Assembly: GCA_963772675.1 (NCBI GenBank)
Contig: CAVYYF010000006.1
Coordinates: 124,001 to 188,000 of the forward strand
DNA length: 64,000 nucleotides
Source: JAKAGZ01 sp963772675
GTDB lineage: Bacteria > Bacteroidota > Ignavibacteria > Ignavibacteriales > Ignavibacteriaceae
Direction of reading: 5' to 3'
In this document: positions 1 to 7,833 of the stretch, piece by piece
How positions within the stretch are numbered: the stretch's first letter is position 1
How the letters are laid out: every line of letters starts with the position of its first letter
The notes under the pieces: generated by a model
What the model saw: only the letters and a program-made list of their open reading frames with translations
The model's database searches: none
What the model was told of the DNA's origin: nothing
Program-made: the position numbers and the translations under genes

Positions 1-16
1 CGGGCACCCCGACTAA

Positions 17-250
17 ATGTTTAAGGTATATATTCTTCAAAGCATTAAAAATGATCGTTATTACTTAGGCCATACAAACAATCTGGATAGAAGGCTTGCT
101 GAACATAATAATGGGTTTAGCTCTTCAACAAAGGCTGGCATTCCCTGGAAAATTATTTGGACGGAAAATTGTTATACGAGAAGTGATGCAATGAAATTGG
201 AGAACAAAATAAAAGGCAGAGGAACAAAACGTTTTTTGAACGAAGAATAA
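17..250 (+). CDS. Small solitary GIY-YIG nuclease
   Basis: This 77-residue protein is little more than one GIY-YIG domain. VYIL at residues 4-7 and YYLG at 15-18 are the two half-motifs, R25/R26 in DRRLAEHN match the catalytic arginine region, and E62 in KLENKIKG is at the metal-binding glutamate position. It belongs to the UPF0213/YhbQ-like group of stand-alone GIY-YIG proteins, whose cellular role is uncertain (DNA repair or mobile-element endonuclease). The ATG at 17 is the only sensible start and lies at the edge of a direct repeat. There is no partner gene. The hairpin-rich tail after the stop suggests that the gene travels as a unit. Confidence 0.8.
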   Translation: MFKVYILQSIKNDRYYLGHTNNLDRRLAEHNNGFSSSTKAGIPWKIIWTENCYTRSDAMKLENKIKGRGTKRFLNEE

Positions 251-265
251 ATTATAACAGGTTAG

Positions 266-286
266 CTTCCCGCCTCCGGCGGGAAG
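266..286. repeat. Perfect GC-rich hairpin after GIY-YIG gene
   Basis: CTTCCCGCC and GGCGGGAAG form a 9-bp perfect stem around a TCC loop. It is not followed by a T-tract, so it is a poor intrinsic terminator. Its GC content is far above that of the neighbouring DNA, and it looks like the palindromic units that accompany dispersed GIY-YIG genes. Confidence 0.6.
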
Positions 287-357
287 GTCGGGAGTTCTCA
301 CGTAGTGATTCCTTCGGAAGAATCTCCCCACCCCGACTAAAAATTAAGGAATAAGTT

Positions 358-855
358 ATGGCCCAAAATCATACGTTCGATATCGTTTCAGAAATTGACT
401 TCCAGGAAGTAGATAATGCTGTAAACCAGGCAACAAAGGAAATTCAGCAAAGATATGATTTGAAAGATTCTCACACTGAAATTGAGTTAAACAAAAAAGA
501 TAAGTCCCTGAACGTCCACACAAAAGACGATTACTCAAGGAAGGCAAGCATCGATATTCTTCAAACAAAATTTATTAAAAGAGGGATTTCTATTAAAGCC
601 TTAAAATATGATGAGCCCGAAACAGCATCGGGAGGGAGAGTGAAACAAAAAATCAATCTTCAAAGCGGCATTTCAAAAGAAAATGCGAAAAAAATAACTA
701 CACTGATAAAAGATTCCAAGCTAAAGGTTAATGCACAAATTCAGGATGAAAAAATCAGGGTGCAGGCACCCAAAATAGATGATCTACAGGCTGTTATAAA
801 AATGGTTCGTGAAGCTGATCTGGAATTTCCGACTCAGTTTACTAATATGAAATAG
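358..855 (+). CDS. yajQ: YajQ-family nucleotide-binding protein
   Basis: The 165-residue product matches the UPF0234/YajQ family along its whole length, starting with the family hallmark HTFDIVSEIDFQEVDNA and ending with a second ferredoxin-like half (KVNAQIQDEKIRVQAP). YajQ proteins are soluble, have two ferredoxin-like folds, and bind nucleotides. Some bind cyclic di-GMP and act as transcriptional co-regulators (known for Xanthomonas). Whether this one binds c-di-GMP cannot be told from sequence. The ATG at 358 is preceded by AAGGA at 346-350. It is a single gene, lying just outside the right repeat of the GIY-YIG cassette. Confidence 0.92.
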   Translation: MAQNHTFDIVSEIDFQEVDNAVNQATKEIQQRYDLKDSHTEIELNKKDKSLNVHTKDDYSRKASIDILQTKFIKRGISIKALKYDEPETASGGRVKQKINLQSGISKENAKKITTLIKDSKLKVNAQIQDEKIRVQAPKIDDLQAVIKMVREADLEFPTQFTNMK

Positions 856-931
856 TGTAAAATTTCTTCCTTTTATTTACACCTCTAACTTACTACATTG
901 ATATTGTATTTAGTATTTCATTTTGCGAAAA

Positions 932-1129
932 ATGTTTACAACTGATGAAGATATTGTCTGGATATGTCAGTACTGCGGAGTTCATAATTCTGTGTGGGTT
1001 GATCTTACTGTATCTCCAAAATTAGACTTCATTGAAGATTGCAAGATTTGCTGCCGTCCCAATAGAATTATTATTACCATTGACGAAAATGAAAATATTT
1101 TTCTTGAATATAGACCTCAGGATGAGTAG
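932..1129 (+). CDS. CPXCG-type cysteine-rich small protein
   Basis: Sixty-five residues starting at ATG 932. A TTG nine bases upstream is in frame but less likely, and no strong ribosome site is visible for either. Cysteines lie at C12/C15 (CQYCG) and C37/C40/C41 (DCKICCRP), the pattern of the CPXCG-motif cysteine-rich family, which probably forms a small zinc ribbon. The function of that family is unknown. The gene converges on proC, with nine bases between the two stop codons. Confidence 0.72.
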   Translation: MFTTDEDIVWICQYCGVHNSVWVDLTVSPKLDFIEDCKICCRPNRIIITIDENENIFLEYRPQDE

Positions 1130-1138
1130 TAGTCAATT

Positions 1139-1954
1139 CTAATCTATGCTATATAACTTCGAAGCTTTCTCTGCCGAGATAATTATTCCCTTAATCATTG
1201 CAGAACTGAATCCGTTATGTTCCATCTGGTTCAATCCTGTTATAGTGCAGCCACGCGGGGTTGTAACTTTATCAACTTCACTTTCAGGATGATTTTTTTT
1301 ATCAGCTAAAAGTGATGCCGCGCCTCTTGCGGTTTGTGCCGCCATTAACAAAGCTTCTTCTGAATGAAACCCTATTTCAATTCCGCCTTGTGAAGCTGCA
1401 CGCACAGCCCTCAAAAAGAAAGCTATTCCACAGGCGCAAAGAGCAGTTGCGGGAATCATCAAACTTTCTTCTATCACAAGAGTTTTTCCTACTGAATCAA
1501 AAATCTTTTTTGCTACCGAAAGGGACTTGTCTTCTTTATTACTGCCAGAAAGGCAAGTCATTGATTCACCAATAGCAATTGCAGTATTCGGCATAGCACG
1601 AACTATTTTGATATCTTTTCCGGCAATATCTTTAATCGCTTTAATACTTGCACCCGAGACAACCGATATTAAGATATGCCTTTTCGAATCAAGATAAGGA
1701 GTAATTTCAGATAATAATTCATTAAGTTGCTGGGGCTGGACAGCAATTATTACAAGTTCAGAACCTGATACAGCTTTTTTATTATCACTAGTAACCCGGC
1801 AACCCTTCTTTTCATATTCTTTAAGATGTTGTAACTGTCTTCTTGTTATGTAAATATTTCCCACCGGGAATAAATCATTATTAATTAAACCATTAACAAT
1901 TGCAAGGCCTATATTGCCCCCACCAAGTACAGCCACTTTTGTTTTTGAATCCAT
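1139..1954 (-). CDS. proC: Pyrroline-5-carboxylate reductase
   Basis: This enzyme reduces pyrroline-5-carboxylate to proline with NAD(P)H, the last step of proline synthesis. The 271-residue length is typical. The N-terminal Rossmann motif is VAVLGGGNIG (residues 7-16). The C-terminal dimerisation and active-site region reads TTPRGCTITGLNQME, the usual SPGGTT-like signature with R and C substituted, a variant I would expect in FCB relatives. It is the third gene of the thrB-thrC-proC unit, starting 11 bases after thrC, so the threonine attenuator upstream of thrB probably controls it too. Placement in a threonine operon is uncommon but not unprecedented as a grouping. Confidence 0.93.
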   Translation of the reverse strand: MDSKTKVAVLGGGNIGLAIVNGLINNDLFPVGNIYITRRQLQHLKEYEKKGCRVTSDNKKAVSGSELVIIAVQPQQLNELLSEITPYLDSKRHILISVVSGASIKAIKDIAGKDIKIVRAMPNTAIAIGESMTCLSGSNKEDKSLSVAKKIFDSVGKTLVIEESLMIPATALCACGIAFFLRAVRAASQGGIEIGFHSEEALLMAAQTARGAASLLADKKNHPESEVDKVTTPRGCTITGLNQMEHNGFSSAMIKGIIISAEKASKLYSID

Positions 1955-1965
1955 TTTACAACCTC

Positions 1966-3270
1966 TTAATAATTGATTAAAAATTCATTTAACTCATAAA
2001 AGTCAGAAGATATCTTTGTTGACTTTTTTTCTTTTCCCAGGCAAGATTTCAATCTTTCAGGAATTATTATTTTTTCACCAATCGCTCCTTCGATTACATC
2101 CATAAATTTTGCCGGATGAGCTGTTTCAAGAATAATTCCGTTAATATTTCCTGATTTATTTTCCTGCAAAAATTCTTTCAGTGCCAGGTAACCGACGGCT
2201 CCATGTGGATCAATCATATATCCAAACATTTTGTGAACTTCTTTTATTCCCCCAATTGTCTCTTCATCTGAAAAGTACCTGCTAAAGATTATATTCTTAA
2301 TCAATTCATAATCATTATTAAACATTTCTTTTATCCTGAAAAAATTACTCGGATTGCCTACATCCATCGCATTTGAAATAGTCCGTATCGTCGTCCTCGG
2401 ATTGAATTGGCCGGTTTGAAGATATTCATAAAAAACAGAATTGGAATTTAACCCGGCTATAAACTTTGCCACTGGCAAACCCATTTTTTTAGCTATCAGG
2501 GCTCCTGTAAGGTTTCCAAGATTTCCACAAGGTACTGAGAACACAACGGGTAATTGTTTATTCTTTACCAGTGCAAAAGCATAAAAATAATAAAGTGATT
2601 GCGGAAGCAGTCTTGCAATATTTATTGAATTTGCTGACGAAAGCTGCAATTTTTCGTTCAAATCTTTATCTGAAAAAGCCTGTTTTACCATTCTTTGGCA
2701 ATCATCAAAATTGCCGTTTACTTCAAGTGAGGTAATATTTTTACCGAAGGTTGTCAACTGCTTTTCCTGAATAGCGCTTACTTTTCCTGAAGGATAAAGT
2801 AAAATAACATTTATGCCCGGTAGGTTATAAAATCCATTGGCAACCGCGCTGCCTGTATCTCCTGAAGTTGCCACAAGAATATATATTTTTTTGTCACTGC
2901 CTTTCAGAAAATATGATAGAACCTGTGCCATAAACCTTGCACCGAAATCTTTGAATGCGAGTGTCGGACCGTGAAAAAGCTCAAGAACATGTAAATCATC
3001 AGAAAGTTCAACTAATGGTGTTGTAAAATTGAAGGCTCGTTCTATGATTTTTTTGAGATCATCTTCTCCGATCTCATCTTTCAAAAAAGGATTCAAAACC
3101 TCGAGTGCAATCTCGTTGAAGGAGAATTGCTCAATATTAGAAAAAAAGTCATCCTTCAGAACCGGGAATGATCCGGGGAGATATAATCCTCCGTCTTCGG
3201 CAATACCTTTTATTACAGCAGTCTCAAAAGAAACTGGTACTGTTTTCTTATTTGTACTATAAAATTTCAA
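1966..3270 (-). CDS. thrC: Threonine synthase
   Basis: A pyridoxal-phosphate enzyme that converts O-phosphohomoserine to threonine. At 434 residues it has the usual length of the ThrC family that starts with a KFYSTN-like segment. The PLP lysine is K107 in LAFKDFGARF, and ATSGDTGSAV provides the phosphate-binding loop. It lies four bases after the thrB stop and eleven before proC, so the genes are surely co-transcribed and probably translationally coupled. Homoserine dehydrogenase and aspartokinase are not in this window. Confidence 0.96.
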   Translation of the reverse strand: MKFYSTNKKTVPVSFETAVIKGIAEDGGLYLPGSFPVLKDDFFSNIEQFSFNEIALEVLNPFLKDEIGEDDLKKIIERAFNFTTPLVELSDDLHVLELFHGPTLAFKDFGARFMAQVLSYFLKGSDKKIYILVATSGDTGSAVANGFYNLPGINVILLYPSGKVSAIQEKQLTTFGKNITSLEVNGNFDDCQRMVKQAFSDKDLNEKLQLSSANSINIARLLPQSLYYFYAFALVKNKQLPVVFSVPCGNLGNLTGALIAKKMGLPVAKFIAGLNSNSVFYEYLQTGQFNPRTTIRTISNAMDVGNPSNFFRIKEMFNNDYELIKNIIFSRYFSDEETIGGIKEVHKMFGYMIDPHGAVGYLALKEFLQENKSGNINGIILETAHPAKFMDVIEGAIGEKIIIPERLKSCLGKEKKSTKISSDFYELNEFLINY

Positions 3271-3274
3271 CGTT

Positions 3275-4222
3275 TCACTTAAAATTTTTTGAAAGAATTC
3301 TTGGGCCTATTCTATTTATTCGAGAAATATAGGTATCACTCTGTATTCCCATCTTATCTGTAATTTTTTGCATTGCTACAACAATATCTGAGGCAGTTTT
3401 CCTGGACCTCGAAAGTGCAAACATTGACGGACCAGAACCTGAGATACTACTGCCCAAAGCGCCATTTTCTAACGCCATCTTTTTAATTTCATTAAAACCC
3501 GGAATCAAAATTGACCGGGTTGGCTCAATAATATAATCCTGCAGAGAACGTCCAATCAGTTCGTGATCTTTCTTCATTAAGCCTGCAACAAGCGCAGCAA
3601 TATTTCCCCACTGTTTAACTCCGTCATCTAAAGTAATCTCTGTCTTCAATATTTTTCTCATATCAGATGTACGTATTAAGATATGCGGATATAAAATTGA
3701 ACAATACAAATCTTCGGGGTAATCGATATTTATAACATCGAGATCGTCAACACTTCTTACAATAATAAATCCGCCGAACAAACAGGCAGCAACATTATCC
3801 GCACTAGTTCTGCCACCGCTGGTAAGTTTTTCTCCTTCCACTGCAAACCTTAATAATTTGTGTTTGTCAAATTTTGTTTCTAACAAACAATCGAGAGCAT
3901 AAACCGAGCCCACAGCGCTCGCGGCACTTGAACCAAGCCCAGTTCCCACTCCCATTTTTTTGTGAATCTCTATCTCAAGCCCCTTATCAAAGCCGATTTC
4001 GTTTACAAATGATTTTACCGCAACACCTGCTGTGTTATTTTCAATATCTTTCGAAATTTCACCATTATCGCCGGTAATATTTTTTATAACCAACCCTTTC
4101 TTGTCTACTATTCTAATTACAACCTCATCGCCCGGATTATCGAGAGCAAAGCCAAAAATATCAAATCCGCATCCAACATTTGATACTGATGCAGGTGCAA
4201 AAGCTCTGACTTCTTTTTGCAT
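3275..4222 (-). CDS. thrB: Homoserine kinase
   Basis: A GHMP-superfamily kinase of 315 residues that phosphorylates homoserine. The glycine/serine-rich ATP loop VGTGLGSSAASA lies at about residues 92-103, and SGSGPSMFAL is the C-terminal GHMP motif. The ATG at 4222 follows AAAGGG at a suitable distance. It is the first structural gene after the attenuator terminator at 4246-4278, with only 23 bases between the terminator's U-tract and the start codon, so read-through directly sets its expression. Confidence 0.95.
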   Translation of the reverse strand: MQKEVRAFAPASVSNVGCGFDIFGFALDNPGDEVVIRIVDKKGLVIKNITGDNGEISKDIENNTAGVAVKSFVNEIGFDKGLEIEIHKKMGVGTGLGSSAASAVGSVYALDCLLETKFDKHKLLRFAVEGEKLTSGGRTSADNVAACLFGGFIIVRSVDDLDVINIDYPEDLYCSILYPHILIRTSDMRKILKTEITLDDGVKQWGNIAALVAGLMKKDHELIGRSLQDYIIEPTRSILIPGFNEIKKMALENGALGSSISGSGPSMFALSRSRKTASDIVVAMQKITDKMGIQSDTYISRINRIGPRILSKNFK

Positions 4223-4245
4223 TTTATCCCTTTAATAATTTTTCC

Positions 4246-4278
4246 AAAAAAAAACCGGCTCCATTTTTTGAAGCCGGT
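4246..4278 (-). terminator. Attenuator terminator before thrB
   Basis: On the minus strand ACCGGCTTC pairs with GGAGCCGGT (9 bp with one G-U) around an AAAAAAT loop, followed by nine U residues. It is a textbook intrinsic terminator placed before, not after, the thrB-thrC-proC genes. Confidence 0.9.
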
Positions 4279-4315
4279 CTATATTTATATTGTAAATTTT
4301 TTATAAAACCCTGCT

Positions 4316-4402
4316 TCAACCTCCAGACATAGGAGTAGTGGTCGCGTGTGTTGCCCCACACGGTGTTGACAGGGTATTATTTGAAAATCCTAGCTGATTC
4401 AT
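4316..4402 (-). CDS. Threonine operon leader peptide
   Basis: A 28-residue ORF with ATG at 4402 and TGA at 4318-4316, preceded by AAAGGA six bases upstream. Six of 28 residues are threonine, including three in a row (codons ACC ACT ACT, residues 21-23), with the others at 10, 13 and 18. It is positioned so that its stop codon overlaps the antiterminator strand. Its role is to measure charged tRNA-Thr, like thrL of enterobacteria, although the peptide is not similar in sequence and lacks the isoleucine codons of thrL. The peptide itself probably has no function. Confidence 0.8.
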   Translation of the reverse strand: MNQLGFSNNTLSTPCGATHATTTPMSGG

Positions 4403-4429
4403 TAAAATTCCTTTAGTGTTAAGCTAATG

Positions 4430-4455
4430 CAAATTATCACTTTTGTCAATATCAA
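4430..4455 (-). promoter_or_regulatory. Candidate thr operon promoter
   Basis: Minus-strand TAATTTG (4436-4430) resembles a Bacteroidetes TAnnTTTG -10 one base short, with TTGATA (4455-4450) and TTGACA (4449-4444) upstream. The spacing is shorter than ideal for any of the combinations. It sits between the hairpin after ftsZ and the leader peptide, where the promoter must be if the operon is independent of the division cluster. Assignment is tentative. Confidence 0.3.
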
Positions 4456-4486
4456 AGCTAAGAAAATCATAGTGTTTTTCTTAGCT
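4456..4486 (-). terminator. Hairpin terminator after ftsZ
   Basis: A perfect 11-bp stem (AGCTAAGAAAA / TTTTCTTAGCT) with a 9-base loop lies six bases past the ftsZ stop codon. The 3' side continues as TTGAT rather than a long U-tract, so termination may be partial, letting some division-cluster transcripts run into the thr leader. Confidence 0.6.
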
Positions 4487-4492
4487 CACGGT

Positions 4493-5782
4493 CTAATCCA
4501 TTATCATTCTTAGAAAAGAAGAGCTGTCTTCATCATCGTCATCTTTATCCTGATGTTCAGGCTCTTCTTCTTTTTTCTTTTCTGCTTTATCCTTCGCCCA
4601 GTTGTAACGTGAAGACTCAAATTTAAATCCGCTCTCTGGAGTTTCTTCCTCTTCCGGCGGATCGATTGGCTGATTTGCGCCTTTTACTCTTATTATTGTC
4701 GGCACATCCAGGTCCTCTTTATCTATTTCATCATTTGCAAGAAAATTAAATCCACCGCGAAATGCATCTTGTTTTTTCGATTTAGGAAGTTCACTTTTAA
4801 CTTTCTTAACTCCTTGGGCTGCATCAAAACCTGTAGCAATAACTGTGTAGGAAACATAATCGTTCATTTCTTCTTTTCTTACACAGCCAAATATGACATT
4901 GGCTTCTTCACCCGCTGCTTCGAATATCACATTGTTGCCTTCATTAATTTCCTGCATTGTAAGGTTACTCGAACCAGTAACATTTAACAATACACTCTTC
5001 GCACCTTTTATATTAATACCCTCAAGTAATGGACTGGAAATAGCTTTTTGTGCTGCTTCAATTGCCCTGTTCTCGCCGCTTGCAATACCGCATCCCATTA
5101 AAGCTTCACCGCTCTGGTTCATTACTGAGCGAACATCAGCAAAGTCAACATTTATTAATCCTTCAACTGTAATTATATCCGCAATACCTCTTGTTGCTTC
5201 GTAAAGCACTTCATTTGGTTTATCAAAAGCTGCAAAGGCATTTATGTTTTTATCGAGAATACTAAGCAGCCTTTCATTGGGAATGATAATTAAGCTATCA
5301 ACATGCTGGCGTAACTCCATAATTCCTTGTTCCGCATTCAGCATTCTTTTCTTTCCTTCCCATCTGAAAGGTTTTGTAACAATACCAACAACCAGTGCAC
5401 CGATGCTTTGAGCAATTGATGCTACTACAGGAGCACCTCCGGTTCCGGTTCCGCCGCCCATACCTGCAGTAACGAAAACCATATCACTTCCTGAAAGGAC
5501 TTCAGCAAGTCTTTCCCTGTCTTCTTCAAGTGACTTTCTACCAACATTAGGATCGGCTCCGGCACCTAAGCCGCGGGTAATTGTTGTACCGACCTGAATT
5601 TTGTGAGTGGCACTGCTGCCATTCAATACCTGCGAGTCTGTATTGACAGCAATATATTCAACGCCAGTAAGACCCCTTTTAATCATGCTCTCAATGGCGT
5701 TACATCCACCACCACCAACTCCAACTACTTTTAGAATAGCTGACATTGTTTTGTCTCTATCTAAAGTTGCAAATCGCGACAT
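4493..5782 (-). CDS. ftsZ: Cell division protein FtsZ
   Basis: Tubulin-like GTPase that forms the Z-ring at midcell. The 429-residue protein has the N-terminal glycine-rich loop GVGGGGCNA (residues 21-29) and the tubulin signature GGGTGTG at 109-115, then the C-terminal activation domain to about 330. A charged linker rich in Lys/Glu/Asp (DKAEKKKEEEPEHQDKDDDD) follows, ending in a short tail SSFLRMIMD that would contact FtsA. The start is fixed by AAGGAGGTAACT immediately upstream. It is the last gene of the division cluster, 27 bases after ftsA. Confidence 0.98.
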   Translation of the reverse strand: MSRFATLDRDKTMSAILKVVGVGGGGCNAIESMIKRGLTGVEYIAVNTDSQVLNGSSATHKIQVGTTITRGLGAGADPNVGRKSLEEDRERLAEVLSGSDMVFVTAGMGGGTGTGGAPVVASIAQSIGALVVGIVTKPFRWEGKKRMLNAEQGIMELRQHVDSLIIIPNERLLSILDKNINAFAAFDKPNEVLYEATRGIADIITVEGLINVDFADVRSVMNQSGEALMGCGIASGENRAIEAAQKAISSPLLEGINIKGAKSVLLNVTGSSNLTMQEINEGNNVIFEAAGEEANVIFGCVRKEEMNDYVSYTVIATGFDAAQGVKKVKSELPKSKKQDAFRGGFNFLANDEIDKEDLDVPTIIRVKGANQPIDPPEEEETPESGFKFESSRYNWAKDKAEKKKEEEPEHQDKDDDDEDSSSFLRMIMD

Positions 5783-5809
5783 AGTTACCTCCTTATTATA
5801 GAATATAAT

Positions 5810-7060
5810 TTATAATTCATCAAAAAATTGTTGTATCCTTTTGAATACGTAAGAAACTTTTCCTTTACTTTTTGTTTTCCTGGTTTTAATTAATGTCTGA
5901 TATTCGCTTGACTTACCACCGGGAATTCCTCGGATCAATCCGGCTACAGTAGCAAATTCAGGACTTTCAATTTCGTTCGATAAACCTGCCCCTAATTCTT
6001 GGGGAACACCTATTCTGGTTGGTAATCCAAAAACTTCTTCTGCTAATTCGCTGCAGCCCTTTAGTAAAGAACCACCGCCTGTTAAAACTATACCTGCTTT
6101 AATTTTATTTTTAAAACCTGCGCTTCTTAATTCATTATCAATCAGGCTGAAAAGTTCACGCATTCTTAGGCTGATAATCTGTGTAAGAAGACTAACCGGG
6201 ATTTTTGTGTTTCCCCTAGCACCAACACCTCTTATTAAAATATCTTCATCTTTTATTATTGCGCTTTCAGTAGCGTAACCATAATCACGTTTTAAAATTT
6301 CAGCCTCTTCTGTGATGACTCCGAGAGATTCTCTGATATCATTAGTGACCTGGTTGCCCGCAACTCCGATTACTTTAGTATGCTTAATCGTCTTTTTATG
6401 AAATACAGCTATATCAGTAGTGCCTCCGCCGATATCCAGTAACGCAACGCCAAGATCCTTTTCGCTCTCCTCAAGAACTGATGAGCTTGATGCTATAGGC
6501 TGGAGAATATAATCCTGAACCAGCAGTCCGGCGCGTTCTACCGATTTTTTAATATTCTGGATTGCAGGAACTGAAGCAAGAACAATATGACTTGTTGCTT
6601 CAAGCCTTGAACCTGACATTCCAATAGGATTTTCAATCCCGCCCTGATGATCTACAGAAAATTCTTCCGGTATTATGTGAAGTATCTGTCTGTCGGATGG
6701 AATTCGAATTGTTCTAACGTCCGATTCCAGTCTATCAAGATCGGATTTTGTAATTTCTTTTTCCTCACTCGTAATTGTCACGTAATTTCTGTGTCTCATA
6801 CTAGTTATGTGTTCACCGGCAACACCAACATTAACAACATTAATTTCCAATCCAGCCCTGTTCGAAGCAATTGATACTGCTTCCCTGATTGCTTCAGCAG
6901 TTTTGCTGATGTTTGCAACCAGACCTTTATGTAACCCTTCCGATGGTGCAACACCAAAGCCAAGAATATCAATTTTATGATCGTCTATTTTTTCAGCAAT
7001 AACTGCACATACTTTTGTAGTTCCTAAATCCAGTCCTGCTATGATGTTGTTCTTTTTCAT
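5810..7060 (-). CDS. ftsA: Cell division protein FtsA
   Basis: Actin-like ATPase that anchors FtsZ to the membrane. Phosphate-1 motif AGLDLGTTKVC lies at residues 9-19 and LLDIGGGTTDIAVF is the phosphate-2 motif; the SHS2 (1C) domain lies between them. The end, YVFKRIQQFFDEL, is a short amphipathic helix of the kind used for membrane targeting. Length 416 is normal. The start codon overlaps the ftsQ stop by one base (7060), indicating translational coupling. Confidence 0.97.
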   Translation of the reverse strand: MKKNNIIAGLDLGTTKVCAVIAEKIDDHKIDILGFGVAPSEGLHKGLVANISKTAEAIREAVSIASNRAGLEINVVNVGVAGEHITSMRHRNYVTITSEEKEITKSDLDRLESDVRTIRIPSDRQILHIIPEEFSVDHQGGIENPIGMSGSRLEATSHIVLASVPAIQNIKKSVERAGLLVQDYILQPIASSSSVLEESEKDLGVALLDIGGGTTDIAVFHKKTIKHTKVIGVAGNQVTNDIRESLGVITEEAEILKRDYGYATESAIIKDEDILIRGVGARGNTKIPVSLLTQIISLRMRELFSLIDNELRSAGFKNKIKAGIVLTGGGSLLKGCSELAEEVFGLPTRIGVPQELGAGLSNEIESPEFATVAGLIRGIPGGKSSEYQTLIKTRKTKSKGKVSYVFKRIQQFFDEL

Positions 7061-7827
7061 TAATTCATACCCGTGTTTTCTGATTTGCCAACGTAAATTT
7101 CATTGGCAAACCTCAGATCAATGTATTCACTATTTTCAACTAAATTTTTCCCACTAACCATATCATCCCAGATAATATCAAGGTATACTAATTTCTTTGC
7201 AGCTCCGTTCTTTCCAAAAATGACCGGGGTTTTAATACCGGAAAAAGTCAGAATTATATCACCCCCATGCCTCAAGTTGATCTCGGACAGGCGTTTTAAT
7301 ATACCTTCATTGGCTAGTTTAGCTGCATCAATAATTTTGAATGCTTGTTTTATTTCATCAGTATTCAATTTTGATAAAGGTTTATAAGCTTCACCAGGAG
7401 GCAAATTACTTATAATCGGTAAATCGTTAAACTTTGTGTTTCCAAACAATGGAAGAAGCTCAAATTGATCAGTGATAAACATTGGCTCTTCGCCACTCAA
7501 TACGACCGCCTTAATTTTCTTCTCAACAACTTCGATATTAACTTCTGAAACCCCGTCATATTCTACATCTGCATTAGCTACATAAGGATGTTTTAATATA
7601 CGATCATAAATAACAGGCAGACTCAGACCAGAATATTTTGTCGGATCATCAAGCTTTGCAAACTTCAGATAATCACTTGCTCCGAGTAAATTATTACCTG
7701 TTATCTGAATCATTTTTATCTCTCCTTTATTTATTCCCTTCTTAACAAAAATTGTTAGATAAAGTACTCCTGACATCAATGCAATAAAGATTAAAACACC
7801 TATTATTTTGCTATTTCTTTCACGCAT
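7060..7827 (-). CDS. ftsQ: FtsQ/DivIB-type division protein
   Basis: A 255-residue bitopic membrane protein with one N-terminal transmembrane helix (about residues 8-28, IGVLIFIALMSGVLYLTIFV) followed by an extracytoplasmic POTRA-like domain starting at about KMIQITGNNLLGASDYL. It would bridge FtsL/FtsB and FtsW/FtsI in the divisome. Sequence identity in this family is low; the identification rests on the membrane topology, the POTRA motif and its position between murC and ftsA. It starts six bases after murC. Confidence 0.88.
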   Translation of the reverse strand: MRERNSKIIGVLIFIALMSGVLYLTIFVKKGINKGEIKMIQITGNNLLGASDYLKFAKLDDPTKYSGLSLPVIYDRILKHPYVANADVEYDGVSEVNIEVVEKKIKAVVLSGEEPMFITDQFELLPLFGNTKFNDLPIISNLPPGEAYKPLSKLNTDEIKQAFKIIDAAKLANEGILKRLSEINLRHGGDIILTFSGIKTPVIFGKNGAAKKLVYLDIIWDDMVSGKNLVENSEYIDLRFANEIYVGKSENTGMN

Positions 7828-7833
7828 TTAAAC

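Larger units (their letters stand above)
5..341. mobile_element. Putative GIY-YIG cassette between 13-bp direct repeats
   Basis: The 13-base sequence CACCCCGACTAAA occurs at 5-17, ending at the first base of the GIY-YIG start codon, and again at 329-341. Between the copies lie the endonuclease gene and a structured tail. The tail holds a perfect 9-bp stem with a 3-base loop (266-286) and a TTCG-centred imperfect hairpin (about 308-323), with GTCGGG at 287-292 complementary to CCCGAC at 332-337. This GC-rich tail contrasts with the AT-rich surroundings. Small solitary GIY-YIG genes with GC-rich hairpin tails are scattered in many copies in FCB genomes. That this is a mobile or formerly mobile unit is inference, and the left end may continue beyond the window. 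Confidence 0.45.
4246..4402 (-). promoter_or_regulatory. Threonine attenuator (leader, pause hairpin, antiterminator, terminator)
   Basis: Reading on the minus strand: a leader ORF (4402-4316) with clustered threonine codons; inside it a 6-bp pause-type hairpin CGTGTG/CACACG (4345-4362); then TTGAAGC (4319-4313) overlapping the leader stop codon; then an intrinsic terminator (4278-4246). TTGAAGC is exactly complementary to GCTTCAA (4274-4268), which contains the 5' arm of the terminator, and the pairing extends past one mismatch by GG/CC. A ribosome stalled at the Thr codons would free TTGAAGC to break the terminator. A ribosome at the stop codon would cover it and let the terminator form. 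This is the classical amino-acid attenuation logic, and thrB-thrC lie directly downstream. Confidence 0.82.

Noticed and set aside
4316..4402. Leader peptide considered as a RiPP precursor
   Set aside because: The Thr/Gly-rich end could look like a core peptide, but the stop codon overlaps an antiterminator and no modification enzyme is nearby; attenuation explains every element.
4893..5204. Open frame of 103 codons opposite ftsZ
   Set aside because: It is an antisense shadow of a strongly conserved gene with no ribosome site.
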